DNA of 64,000 nt from Mycolicibacterium sp. S2-37 (GTDB taxonomy: Bacteria > Actinomycetota > Actinomycetes > Mycobacteriales > Mycobacteriaceae), in contig NZ_JAFEVR010000012.1 in assembly GCF_017352375.1 (NCBI RefSeq), forward strand, positions 248,001 to 312,000. Reading direction: 5' to 3'. Shown piece by piece: positions 17,296 through 24,763 of the stretch. The translations under genes and the position numbers were made by a program. Numbering within the stretch: the first letter of the stretch is position 1; the number at the start of each line of letters is the position of its first letter. Below the pieces are notes generated by a model. It saw only the letters and a list, made by a program, of their open reading frames with translations. It was not told the DNA's origin and ran no database searches.

Positions 17296-17927
17296 GCGGT
17301 GAGGATAGGCGCCGAGATCATCGCGGTGCGGACCGACATTCCGAGGTCGCGATGACGCAGGGTGGTGATCCGCCGGCCTGGCTGCACCGCCGCCTTCACC
17401 GCGGAGGTGCGATCACCGAAGAACGCGGCCGTCGTGTCGAGGTCCGCGACGGTGTAGGTGATACCCCACAGCGACGACGGCCCGGTATCGGCCGTGTCGG
17501 GGGAGCCGACGACCTCGACGATCACCTCGCCGAACCGGAAGAAGATCTGGCGGATCGAACGGCCGCCGAGTTCGGCATCGCGCGTCCGGCGGGGATGCAC
17601 ACCGATGCTCGCCATGGACGCGACGGTGCGTGACAGGTCCGGCGACATCAGCACGACATGGTCGATCGCGGTGACGCCGTTCCGATGTGTCGCCGTTGCG
17701 ACCCTGTCCTGCTGAGACGCGGCCGTGGGGATGCCGTCGAGCTCGGCGATGTCCGGGGCGGGCCCGTGCAGCGACCACCCGATGATGCCGGTGCCACGGT
17801 CCCGCCCGACCAGCCGAATACCGACGCTGCCGACGCGGCAGAGGCCGTCACCATCGACGGAGAACCCGGCCCGCGCCCAGGCGTCGGCAGGGTCGGCGAC
17901 GTCCAGTTTGTCGATGGCGACGGTCAT
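17292..17927 (-). CDS. VOC (glyoxalase/bleomycin-resistance) superfamily protein
   Basis: A 211-residue protein with paired beta-alpha-beta-beta-beta segments. The recognisable second module begins AIDHVVLMSPDLSRTVASMASIG and ends in FGEVIVEVVG. This is the vicinal-oxygen-chelate fold; His and Glu at these positions could bind metal. It is cytosolic and its substrate is unknown. It overlaps rnhA by 4 nt and follows a decayed FAD monooxygenase and a bicupin gene, so the strand reads bicupin - monooxygenase relic - VOC - rnhA. Confidence 0.75.
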   Translation of the reverse strand: MTVAIDKLDVADPADAWARAGFSVDGDGLCRVGSVGIRLVGRDRGTGIIGWSLHGPAPDIAELDGIPTAASQQDRVATATHRNGVTAIDHVVLMSPDLSRTVASMASIGVHPRRTRDAELGGRSIRQIFFRFGEVIVEVVGSPDTADTGPSSLWGITYTVADLDTTAAFFGDRTSAVKAAVQPGRRITTLRHRDLGMSVRTAMISAPILTA

Positions 17928-17929
17928 GA

Positions 17930-18224
17930 CACCGAGAATCTACGCCCATGGTGCCCTCCGGATCCCGTATCGGCGGCGGGGCTGCATAGCTGTCGCCGTC
18001 CACGTGCATCTGCAGTCCCGGAACGAAGATGGTGATCCGTTCGGCCATCAGCGTCCGAAGATATTCGGGCAGAGACGATCCGCTCCAGTCCGCGGAAGGC
18101 GACGTAGCCCGCGTAGTCCGGCCGAGCGGTCGTACACCGCGACATCGGCTCCGATGGCCGTCAGTTCGTTGGCGGCTGCCAGCCCACCGAGAGAACCACC
18201 GATCACAGCCGCCCTGAACGCCAT
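17930..18224 (-). pseudogene. Decayed FAD-dependent monooxygenase
   Basis: From the ATG at 18224 one frame encodes an FAD-binding N-terminus (VIGGSLGGLAAANEL ... VAVYDRSA) that stops at 18048. A second frame encodes ARPDYAGYVAFRGL, a conserved mid-protein motif of aromatic-ring monooxygenases. A third frame holds PEYLRTLMAERITIFVPGLQ, which normally follows it. Intact members are about 380 residues; here about 95 remain in three frames, so an internal deletion plus frameshifts are evident. The ATG lies 2 nt after the bicupin stop, as in a formerly coupled operon. Confidence 0.75.
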
Positions 18225-18226
18225 CC

Positions 18227-19270
18227 TCAGTCGACGGGGTTGCCGCGGCTCACCACAAGCGGATCAGCTGGGGTAAAGGGGAATTCGGGCAGATCGTCGA
18301 TATGGGTGTCGAACGTCGCTGCGAGCACCTCGCGGGAGTACGCGCTCGCCGAGGCACGGTAGCCGATGTCGGCAGGGAAGGGCTGGTCGAAGAAGATGAG
18401 GAAATGCCAGTCGCCGGTGCCCAGGTTCTCGATGTGGTGTGGGTACGCGCGCGGGATGAAGTACATGTCGCCTGTGGTGAGGTGCCATGTGTCAAGTGCG
18501 CCATCGGGATTCATGATGGTCATCCGCGCGTCGCCGTAGTGGACGTAGCCCATCTCGGCGGTGACCGGATGCCAATGCGGTTCCCGCATACCGTCCTCGG
18601 CGACGCGCAGGGAGTACATCGACAGGTCCTTCAACGCCGGCCAGTATTGGTCCCGCGCGAAACGGGCCTGGCCGGTGGCATAGTTCAGCGGCGGATTCTG
18701 GGCCTCGACGTCGAATTTGTGCGGATCGCTGAAGTGAGCGCCGGCAGGGATCACCGGGTCGCCGATGCGCGCAGCCAGCTTGCGGTCGGTGGTGGACCGC
18801 CGGATCTTGGCGAAGTCGGCGGACGGTAGATCGTAGGTGTTGCCCAGCACCGCGTCGGTGAAGGCGCCGAAGGTCGCGCCGAACCCGAAATCCTCGGGGC
18901 GCTCGCTGCGGAAAGCGATGATGAACTCCGCGACGTCGTCGCCGATGTTCTCGATGTGGTGCAGCGATCCGCTGTCCGCATGGAACATCTGCCCCGCGGT
19001 GACGATGAACGTGGAGAACCTGCTGCCGTTGTCGAGGATCGAGACCAGCGCGGTGCCGGAGACGCAGTAGGTGAGTTCGTTGGCGTTGGCATGCCAGTGC
19101 GGTGTCCGCATCGCGCCGGGGTTGAGCAACACCCGTTTGATCGACATGCCCTGCAGGATCGGGAGGTTGTCGGCGGTGACGCGCCGCATCGAGCCCAGCT
19201 CGGACTCCTCGACGATCTCACCGTCGTGCAGTGAGGTGGAGTGGCTGCTGCGCGTCAGCGATGTGGTCAT
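18227..19270 (-). CDS. Bicupin, oxalate decarboxylase-like
   Basis: A 347-residue two-cupin protein. Cupin 1 has His58, His60 and Glu65 plus His104/105 (HWHANANELTYCVSG ... HHIEN). Cupin 2 has His232, His234 and Glu239 plus His278/279 (HWHPVTAEMGYVHYG ... HHIEN). Both manganese sites look complete, as in oxalate decarboxylase/oxidase. The start at 19270 is preceded by GGAGGAGAC. No secretion signal, so probably cytosolic. Oxalate is the family substrate, but related proteins act on other carboxylates. It is upstream of the decayed monooxygenase and VOC genes. Confidence 0.85.
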   Translation of the reverse strand: MTTSLTRSSHSTSLHDGEIVEESELGSMRRVTADNLPILQGMSIKRVLLNPGAMRTPHWHANANELTYCVSGTALVSILDNGSRFSTFIVTAGQMFHADSGSLHHIENIGDDVAEFIIAFRSERPEDFGFGATFGAFTDAVLGNTYDLPSADFAKIRRSTTDRKLAARIGDPVIPAGAHFSDPHKFDVEAQNPPLNYATGQARFARDQYWPALKDLSMYSLRVAEDGMREPHWHPVTAEMGYVHYGDARMTIMNPDGALDTWHLTTGDMYFIPRAYPHHIENLGTGDWHFLIFFDQPFPADIGYRASASAYSREVLAATFDTHIDDLPEFPFTPADPLVVSRGNPVD

Positions 19271-19578
19271 CAGGGTCTCCTCCGAGGGCGGTGCGGATCG
19301 GTCATGTCGTCGTAGGACTCTGCTCCGGCTGGTCGCCGCTGTCATTGCCACTGGCGCCCGTCCGCCATACGGGCTGCCGGGCTGCGGCCGCTACCTGCTG
19401 GCTGCAATGCCGTGGTCAAGTGTCGAGTGCATGATGGGCGGTGTCATCAGTCGAGTGACTGAGGCAGCGCTGCGGTGGTGGGAGCGACGTTTCGTCGACC
19501 TGCCGCATCGATACCCGCGGCCTATCATCGGACAACGAAGCGGCCGAGCCTGCGCCGCGCGAGGGCGGGACACGATAG
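19271..19578. other. Divergent intergenic region (308 nt)
   Basis: Gap between the leftward bicupin gene and the rightward hydrolase gene. Apart from the bicupin ribosome site at its left edge and the palindrome at 19447-19462, I see no gene or clear hairpin. Short open frames here lack coding character. Confidence 0.6.
19447..19462. promoter_or_regulatory. Palindrome TCAGTC-N4-GACTGA, site 1
   Basis: TCAGTCGAGTGACTGA is an inverted repeat with 6-bp arms and a 4-nt spacer, 117 nt upstream of the hydrolase-regulator pair at 19579. The same arms and spacing recur at 24341-24356 and 24683-24698, so it is probably an operator. Confidence 0.6.
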
Positions 19579-20550
19579 GTGAGCGAACACCGGCCATCGG
19601 ATGGCGCCCGCGGTGTCATCCTCGACCCGACGATCGCCGAACTCGTCGCGGCGATGGCCACACCACCGACGCTGCGAGAGCTCGGCCCGCAGGACGGCCG
19701 GACGGCGTTGCGGGAGGCTCAGCAGTCGACGTCGGAGCACCACGGCACCGAGGCCCGGTTCCACACCGCCGAGGTCGGCCCCGCCGGGTTGACCGGCTTC
19801 TGGGTGGTGCGCCCCACGACGGCCGAGGGCTCGCTACCCGTGGTGTTCTACGTGCACGGCGGACGATGGATGTTCGGCGATGCAGACACCCACGCTCACG
19901 TGATCGGCGAGCTCGCGGTCCGAAGCAATGTGGCGGTGGTCGTACCGGAATACACCCGAACCCCGGAAGCTCGGTACCCCGTGGCCCTCGAGGAGTCCTA
20001 TGCGTTGCTGCTGTGGGTGCGCCGCAACGCCCACCGGCTACAGCTGAATCCGCATTCACTCGCCGTAGCCGGTGATTGCGCCGGAGCCACGATTGCCATC
20101 GCGCTGGCGATGCTCACCAAGGCGCGCGGCGGCCCACGGTTGCGGGCCCAGTTGCTCTACTATCCGCCGACCGACGCCGCGTGTGGCTCGGCGTCACACC
20201 GCGAATTCGGCGAGGGCTACCTGCTGTCGAGTCAGGAGCAGGCCTGGTACTGGGATCAGTACTGCGACGGCGACCGCCGTTGCCCCACCGTGTCCCCGCT
20301 GTGCGCCGAACGGGACGACCTCACCGGTCTGCCACCGGCGATGATCGTCACCGCCGAGGCCGACGTCGTCCGCGACGAAGGCGCCGGATTCGCCAGAAAA
20401 CTGCGTTCGGCCGGTGTCGAGGTGACCTCCCTGCGGTACCTGGGAACGGTTCACGATTTCGTCGTCCTCAGTCAACTGGCAGACGTGCCGGCCGCCAGAG
20501 CAGCCATCGAACAGGGTGCCTGGTTCCTCGCAGATGCGCTGCGGACATGA
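19579..20550 (+). CDS. Alpha/beta hydrolase, HSL family, with Cys replacing the nucleophilic Ser
   Basis: A 323-residue hormone-sensitive-lipase-type hydrolase. The oxyanion motif is YVHGGRW (91-97); Asp262 (EADVVRDEG) and His292 (GTVHDF) complete the triad. The nucleophile elbow reads GDCAG, with Cys167 (codon TGC) where the family has Ser in GDSAG. The sister hydrolase at 23314 keeps GDSSG, so this is a real difference, either a Cys-type esterase or an inactivated enzyme. GTG 19579 is the start. Its stop overlaps the LuxR-type regulator start by 4 nt (ATGA), so the two are co-translated. Confidence 0.88.
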   Translation: MSEHRPSDGARGVILDPTIAELVAAMATPPTLRELGPQDGRTALREAQQSTSEHHGTEARFHTAEVGPAGLTGFWVVRPTTAEGSLPVVFYVHGGRWMFGDADTHAHVIGELAVRSNVAVVVPEYTRTPEARYPVALEESYALLLWVRRNAHRLQLNPHSLAVAGDCAGATIAIALAMLTKARGGPRLRAQLLYYPPTDAACGSASHREFGEGYLLSSQEQAWYWDQYCDGDRRCPTVSPLCAERDDLTGLPPAMIVTAEADVVRDEGAGFARKLRSAGVEVTSLRYLGTVHDFVVLSQLADVPAARAAIEQGAWFLADALRT

Positions 20551-23324
20551 CCGGGCCCCCCGATGGTCGCGCACTCGTCGGCCGCGACGACGTCATCGCC
20601 CTGGCGAAAGCCGTGGTCACCGGCGTCAATGACGCGCCGCCGGTGCTCGTACTGGTCGGCGAGGCGGGGACGGGGAAGACGACGCTGCTGCGCTACGCAG
20701 TGCGCGCCGCGGGCGACGATGTGCGGGTCCTCTTCTCCGGGGGCACGGCTGCCGAGTCGTCGGCCTACTCGCCGCTGGTCCGGCTGCTCTGTCCGATCCT
20801 CAACTTCGCCGCGACGCTGCCGTCCACCCTGCGCGAGGCCCTCGAAGGATTGCTCGAACAGCCCGGCCACGCCCCGCGGCCGGCGCTGATTCGCGACGCC
20901 GCACTGGCGTTGCTGGAGGCTGCGGCCGTCGAGCAGCCGGTGCTGCTGGCCGTCGACGACCTCGACCGTTGTGATCCTGGGGTCCGTGAGCTGCTCGTTG
21001 GTGTCGCCGCGCAACTGATGACGACGCGGGTTCGCGCCGTGCTGACCGCGCGGCGGCGCGATGCCATTGCCGGCGCCGACCGCGCGATCCACACAGTCGA
21101 ACTCACACCGCTGTCCATGCATCAGTCGGCGCAGCTGGTCGACGCGCAGCCCGAGCAACCCGATCCCAGTGTGCGTGGCGAGATCATCCGATGGTCGCGG
21201 GGAAATCCGTTGGCCCTGATCGAGTACACCCGCGCCTACGCGCGTAACGGCACGACGACGTTCCACGGCGCCACGATGTGCGGTGCGGCCGGCACCCACC
21301 CGATGTTCGCTCGGCAGATCGCTGCGTTGCCGCCCGACACCCGCAGGCTGCTACTGTTCGCCGCGGCCGGGACGGGCCGGGAGACAGTCGACGCGCTCAC
21401 CGCCGCAGCGGGGTTGCCCAGGAACCTCGCGGCATGGGAGCCGGCGCGATCGGCCGGATACGTCGAGTTCACCGATGACCGTCGCGTCGAGTTCGGCACT
21501 GCGCTGCTCCGCTCCGCCGCCTACGCCGGTGCAGGATTCGGCGAACAGCGCAGCGCGCACCTCGCCCTGGCTGCGATCCCCGACCTCGATCCGGGCGTTC
21601 GTGCCTGGCATCTCGGCTCCGCCGCCGCGGGCCCCGACGAGGTGGTGGCCGCGCTGCTGGAGAACACAGCGGACGAATCATCCGAGTACGCCGGCGAACT
21701 CGGTCGTGCGAGGGCACTGCAGCGGGCCGCCGAGTTGAGTCCCGACCGGTCCGACGCGGCCCGCCGTTATGCGCTGGCCGCCGGTGCTGCCAACTTCGCG
21801 GGCGATACCGCCTGGGCGCTGTCACTGACGGAGGCACCCCTGCGCGATGCGGGCAGTCCTGACGTCTGCGGATACGCCGCGCTGACCCGGTCCTCGATCC
21901 TGCTGCAGTCGGGACGGCCCGGTGAGGCATTCGGGGTCATCCGCGGCGTGCTCGACGGGCGGTGGCCTGACGACGTCCACCTCGTGCTTGCGCTCATGTA
22001 CTCGGCCGCCGGGTGTTCCTACTACACCGGAGCTCTGCAACACAGATGGGACCTGCGCCGTTGGCTGGACCGCGTCGCGGTCGCACCCGTTGCCGCCAGT
22101 CGGTTCCCGCTGCCGTTCCCGCCCGAGGCCGCCAGTCTGCAGCGGGCCTACGTCGCGATGTACGCCGACAGCTCCGATGCCGACTCCCGGCCGAGCCCAC
22201 CCGGCCACCACTGTCTGCCGGCGACAGCGCCTGCGATCGAGCCGTTTCGGCTACTCGTCACCGGGGTGCTGGCATTCGTCGGGGAAGACACCGCTGTGGC
22301 GGCCCGGGACCTCGCCGAGGCGGTCGAGACGCTCTCGGCCGCAGGCGGATTGCGCGGCTTCACGTTTGCCCTGGCCCCGCTGTCCTGGACGCTGCTCGAC
22401 ACCGGTCAGTGGGTGCGGCTGCGGCACGTTCTCGACGAGGCGGCCGCGCTGTGCGCCGTCGCGCACCGGCTGACACTGGTGGAGCGGGAGATCCTCGTTT
22501 GCGAAGCGCAACTCGCGGCAGTGCGCGGGGATGTCGTCGGTGCTCGGTCCGCCCTTCGCCGGGCACAGGACCCATCGCACGAAGGCGATCTCCCCTGTGC
22601 CACCGAGGTGAACATCGAGCGAGCCGCGGGGTGGATCGCTGCCGCAGCAGGAGATTTCGACGAGGCCTACCGCAGATTCCGCGCCATGTTCACCGACAGC
22701 GCCCAACCCCGGCACTTCGTGGTTTCTGACCGGTCGATCGCCGATGTCGCGTGGGCGGCGGCGCGCAGCGGACGCACCACAGAGGCACAGCCGTTGGTCG
22801 CCGCGATCGGACGCCGGCTCGGCTCGAAGCCCCCGACGCGACTGCGCCTGCTTCGCCACCAGGCTCTCGCGCTCAGCACGACGACTCACCTCGCCGAGCG
22901 GCACTACCGGCTCGCCGTCTTCGATCCGGCCGGTGAGCAGTGGCCCCTCGAGCGTGCCCGCGCCCGGCTGCACTACGGCGAATGGCTGCGGCGCGCACGG
23001 CGCCCAGCCGAGGCCAGACCGCTGCTGACGGCCGCGTTGGAGACCTTCGAACGGTTCGGGGCGGAGCCGCTCGCCGGTATCGCCCGGTCGGAGTTACGCG
23101 CGGCCGGTGTGACGACCACGAGAATCGACGGCGCCGACGATGCGTTGCGCACGCTGACCGCCCAGGAACAGCAGATCGTGGTGATGGCGGCTTCAGGTAT
23201 GACCAATCGCGAGATCGCCGAGCGACTCAGGCTTTCACCGCGGACCGTCGGATCACACCTCTATCACGTATATCCGAAACTCGGCGTCAGCCGCCGGCAT
23301 GAGCTGCGGCAGTTCACTTCCTGA
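20547..23324 (+). CDS. Large ATP-binding LuxR-family transcriptional regulator (LAL type)
   Basis: 925 residues. An N-terminal AAA/STAND-type ATPase has Walker A GEAGTGKTT (38-46) and Walker B VLLAVDDLD (about 140). A long helical, TPR-like middle follows. The C-terminal LuxR helix-turn-helix (LTAQEQQIVVMAASGMTNRE...SPRTVGSHLYHVYPKLGVS) covers the last roughly 60 residues. It starts inside the hydrolase stop, and its 3' end overlaps the convergent hydrolase gene by 11 nt. Such regulators are activators that sense a small molecule. The recurring TCAGTC-N4-GACTGA palindrome nearby is a candidate binding site, which is inference. Confidence 0.9.
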   Translation: MTGPPDGRALVGRDDVIALAKAVVTGVNDAPPVLVLVGEAGTGKTTLLRYAVRAAGDDVRVLFSGGTAAESSAYSPLVRLLCPILNFAATLPSTLREALEGLLEQPGHAPRPALIRDAALALLEAAAVEQPVLLAVDDLDRCDPGVRELLVGVAAQLMTTRVRAVLTARRRDAIAGADRAIHTVELTPLSMHQSAQLVDAQPEQPDPSVRGEIIRWSRGNPLALIEYTRAYARNGTTTFHGATMCGAAGTHPMFARQIAALPPDTRRLLLFAAAGTGRETVDALTAAAGLPRNLAAWEPARSAGYVEFTDDRRVEFGTALLRSAAYAGAGFGEQRSAHLALAAIPDLDPGVRAWHLGSAAAGPDEVVAALLENTADESSEYAGELGRARALQRAAELSPDRSDAARRYALAAGAANFAGDTAWALSLTEAPLRDAGSPDVCGYAALTRSSILLQSGRPGEAFGVIRGVLDGRWPDDVHLVLALMYSAAGCSYYTGALQHRWDLRRWLDRVAVAPVAASRFPLPFPPEAASLQRAYVAMYADSSDADSRPSPPGHHCLPATAPAIEPFRLLVTGVLAFVGEDTAVAARDLAEAVETLSAAGGLRGFTFALAPLSWTLLDTGQWVRLRHVLDEAAALCAVAHRLTLVEREILVCEAQLAAVRGDVVGARSALRRAQDPSHEGDLPCATEVNIERAAGWIAAAAGDFDEAYRRFRAMFTDSAQPRHFVVSDRSIADVAWAAARSGRTTEAQPLVAAIGRRLGSKPPTRLRLLRHQALALSTTTHLAERHYRLAVFDPAGEQWPLERARARLHYGEWLRRARRPAEARPLLTAALETFERFGAEPLAGIARSELRAAGVTTTRIDGADDALRTLTAQEQQIVVMAASGMTNREIAERLRLSPRTVGSHLYHVYPKLGVSRRHELRQFTS

Positions 23325-24276
23325 GGCTCAGCGCAGTCCGCAGGGTCGTCGCAGCCTGCGCGGTCGCGGCACGTGACGCACTGGTGCGCCGAAGGGGGGC
23401 CAGTGCGACGAATCCGTGGATGGTGCCCTCGTAGCGGATCGCCGTCGTCGGAGCGCCCGCCTGGCGAAGCCGTGCGGCGAACGCCTCACCCTCGTCGCGT
23501 GCCACATCGGCTTCGGCGGTGATGATGAGAGTGGGTGGAAAACGCCTGAGATCAGTCGCCTGGGCGCGCAGGGGCGCGGCGGTGTCCTCGGTGCTGTGAT
23601 GGGGGTCGGGAAGGTACTGATCCCAGCACCACCGCAGATCGTCGCGACGCAGGAAGTAGCCGTCGGCGAACCGCATGCACGAGGCGGTGTCGCACGTGGT
23701 GTCGGTGAGCGGAGTGAACGCGACGAGCTGGCCCAGGCTGAATTCGTTGCGACGCAACGACAACAGCGTGATCGCGATCGCCATGTTGGCACCCGAGGAG
23801 TCACCGCCCACGGCGACACGGTTCGGATCCAACCCATGTCGGTCGCCGTCCGCGCACACCCAGCGGACCGTAGCGTAGGCCTGCTCGATCGCAGTGGGAT
23901 AGCGCACATCCGGAGCGAGGCCGTACTGCGGGACAACCACAGCCACACCGGCTTCGACGGCGAGATCGGCCACCAGCCGCTCGTGGGTGGCGGTGTCACC
24001 GGCCACCCAGCCACCGCCGTGCAGGTACACCACCGCGGGAAGTGCCCCGCCGCTGTCCCGCGCACGGACGATGCGCACGGGTACCTGGCCGAACTGCCCG
24101 CACTCGACCGTCACCCACCGATCGGTGACCGCAGCGGTGGCCGGGCTCCCGTGCAGGGCAGCGAAACCCGAACGTAGGCGCTCCCGCTCGAGTTCGGCCG
24201 CGTCGGGCCGCCCCTCAAGCGATTCGAGGAGTCTGTGCACAGCAGGGTCGAGGACGAGATGGTGCGGATTCGCCAT
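23314..24276 (-). CDS. Alpha/beta hydrolase, HSL family
   Basis: A 320-residue esterase/lipase of the hormone-sensitive-lipase family. It has the HGGG oxyanion motif (86-89), nucleophile Ser160 in GGDSSG, Asp257 (EADVARDEG) and His287 (GTIHGF), so it is complete and probably active. The ATG at 24276 is chosen because GAGGAGACC lies just upstream and family similarity begins there; the longer open frame upstream is antisense to the acetolactate decarboxylase relic. A palindromic site lies 65 nt upstream. It is clearly a paralogue of the Cys-variant at 19579. Confidence 0.9.
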   Translation of the reverse strand: MANPHHLVLDPAVHRLLESLEGRPDAAELERERLRSGFAALHGSPATAAVTDRWVTVECGQFGQVPVRIVRARDSGGALPAVVYLHGGGWVAGDTATHERLVADLAVEAGVAVVVPQYGLAPDVRYPTAIEQAYATVRWVCADGDRHGLDPNRVAVGGDSSGANMAIAITLLSLRRNEFSLGQLVAFTPLTDTTCDTASCMRFADGYFLRRDDLRWCWDQYLPDPHHSTEDTAAPLRAQATDLRRFPPTLIITAEADVARDEGEAFAARLRQAGAPTTAIRYEGTIHGFVALAPLRRTSASRAATAQAATTLRTALSLRK

Positions 24277-24340
24277 CACCTGGGTCTCCTCGGCGTCGCC
24301 AGCGTTTCCTCCAGTGTGGGCGGAGGTGCCGCGCGCCCCA

Positions 24341-24356
24341 TCAGTCATCCGACTGA
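24341..24356. promoter_or_regulatory. Palindrome TCAGTC-N4-GACTGA, site 2
   Basis: TCAGTCATCCGACTGA; the arms extend to 8 bp (24339-24358). It lies 65 nt upstream of the leftward hydrolase start (24276) and just before the rightward acetolactate decarboxylase relic. Confidence 0.65.
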
Positions 24357-24384
24357 TGACGTCCCGGCGCCCGACCCGCAGGCC

Positions 24385-24678
24385 ACAGCGGGCCAGGCGC
24401 ACACCCGGTTCACCGACGCCACCGGCACCCTGGCCGGTTTCCGGATGCCGGCCTACGAGCAGGGGATCTCGGTTTCCGGCTATCACCTGCACTACCTCGA
24501 CGCCGACCGCTCCCACGGCGGTCACTGCCTGGACTTCGAGCCGGCGAGCGGCACGATCGACTTCGCGACACTCACCGAGTTGCACCTGAGCGTCCCGCGG
24601 ACCGCGGCCTTCCGCGACGCCACCATGGGCGGCGCCGACACGGCCGAGCAGATCCGCCGCACCGAAGGCGGGCACTGA
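24385..24678 (+). pseudogene. C-terminal relic of alpha-acetolactate decarboxylase
   Basis: The frame to 24678 encodes about 98 residues matching the C-terminal part of BudA-type alpha-acetolactate decarboxylase: TGTLAGFRMPAYEQGIS, then GYHLHYLDADRSHGGH, which holds the three zinc-binding histidines, then LDFEPASG. The N-terminal half with other active-site residues is absent, and no good start follows the palindrome at 24341. Intact enzymes are about 240-260 residues. It is probably a decayed gene whose upstream part was deleted, leaving the operator-like palindrome just ahead of the break. Confidence 0.7.
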
Positions 24679-24682
24679 CCGC

Positions 24683-24698
24683 TCAGTCATGTGACTGA
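24683..24698. promoter_or_regulatory. Palindrome TCAGTC-N4-GACTGA, site 3
   Basis: TCAGTCATGTGACTGA, 66 nt upstream of the molybdenum hydroxylase large-subunit start (24764). It shares arms and spacing with sites 1 and 2, and with site 2 also the following GATGACG bases. Confidence 0.65.
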
Positions 24699-24763
24699 TG
24701 ACGGCCCCCGCCGACGACCTACACGATGGTCCCAACTCCAGGGGGCCGGAAGGACGATGTGTC

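Noticed and set aside
20076..20546. 157-codon upstream extension of the LuxR-type regulator
   Set aside because: It lies inside the hydrolase gene in another frame and has shadow-like Arg-rich composition. ATG 20547 overlaps the hydrolase stop as expected for coupled genes.
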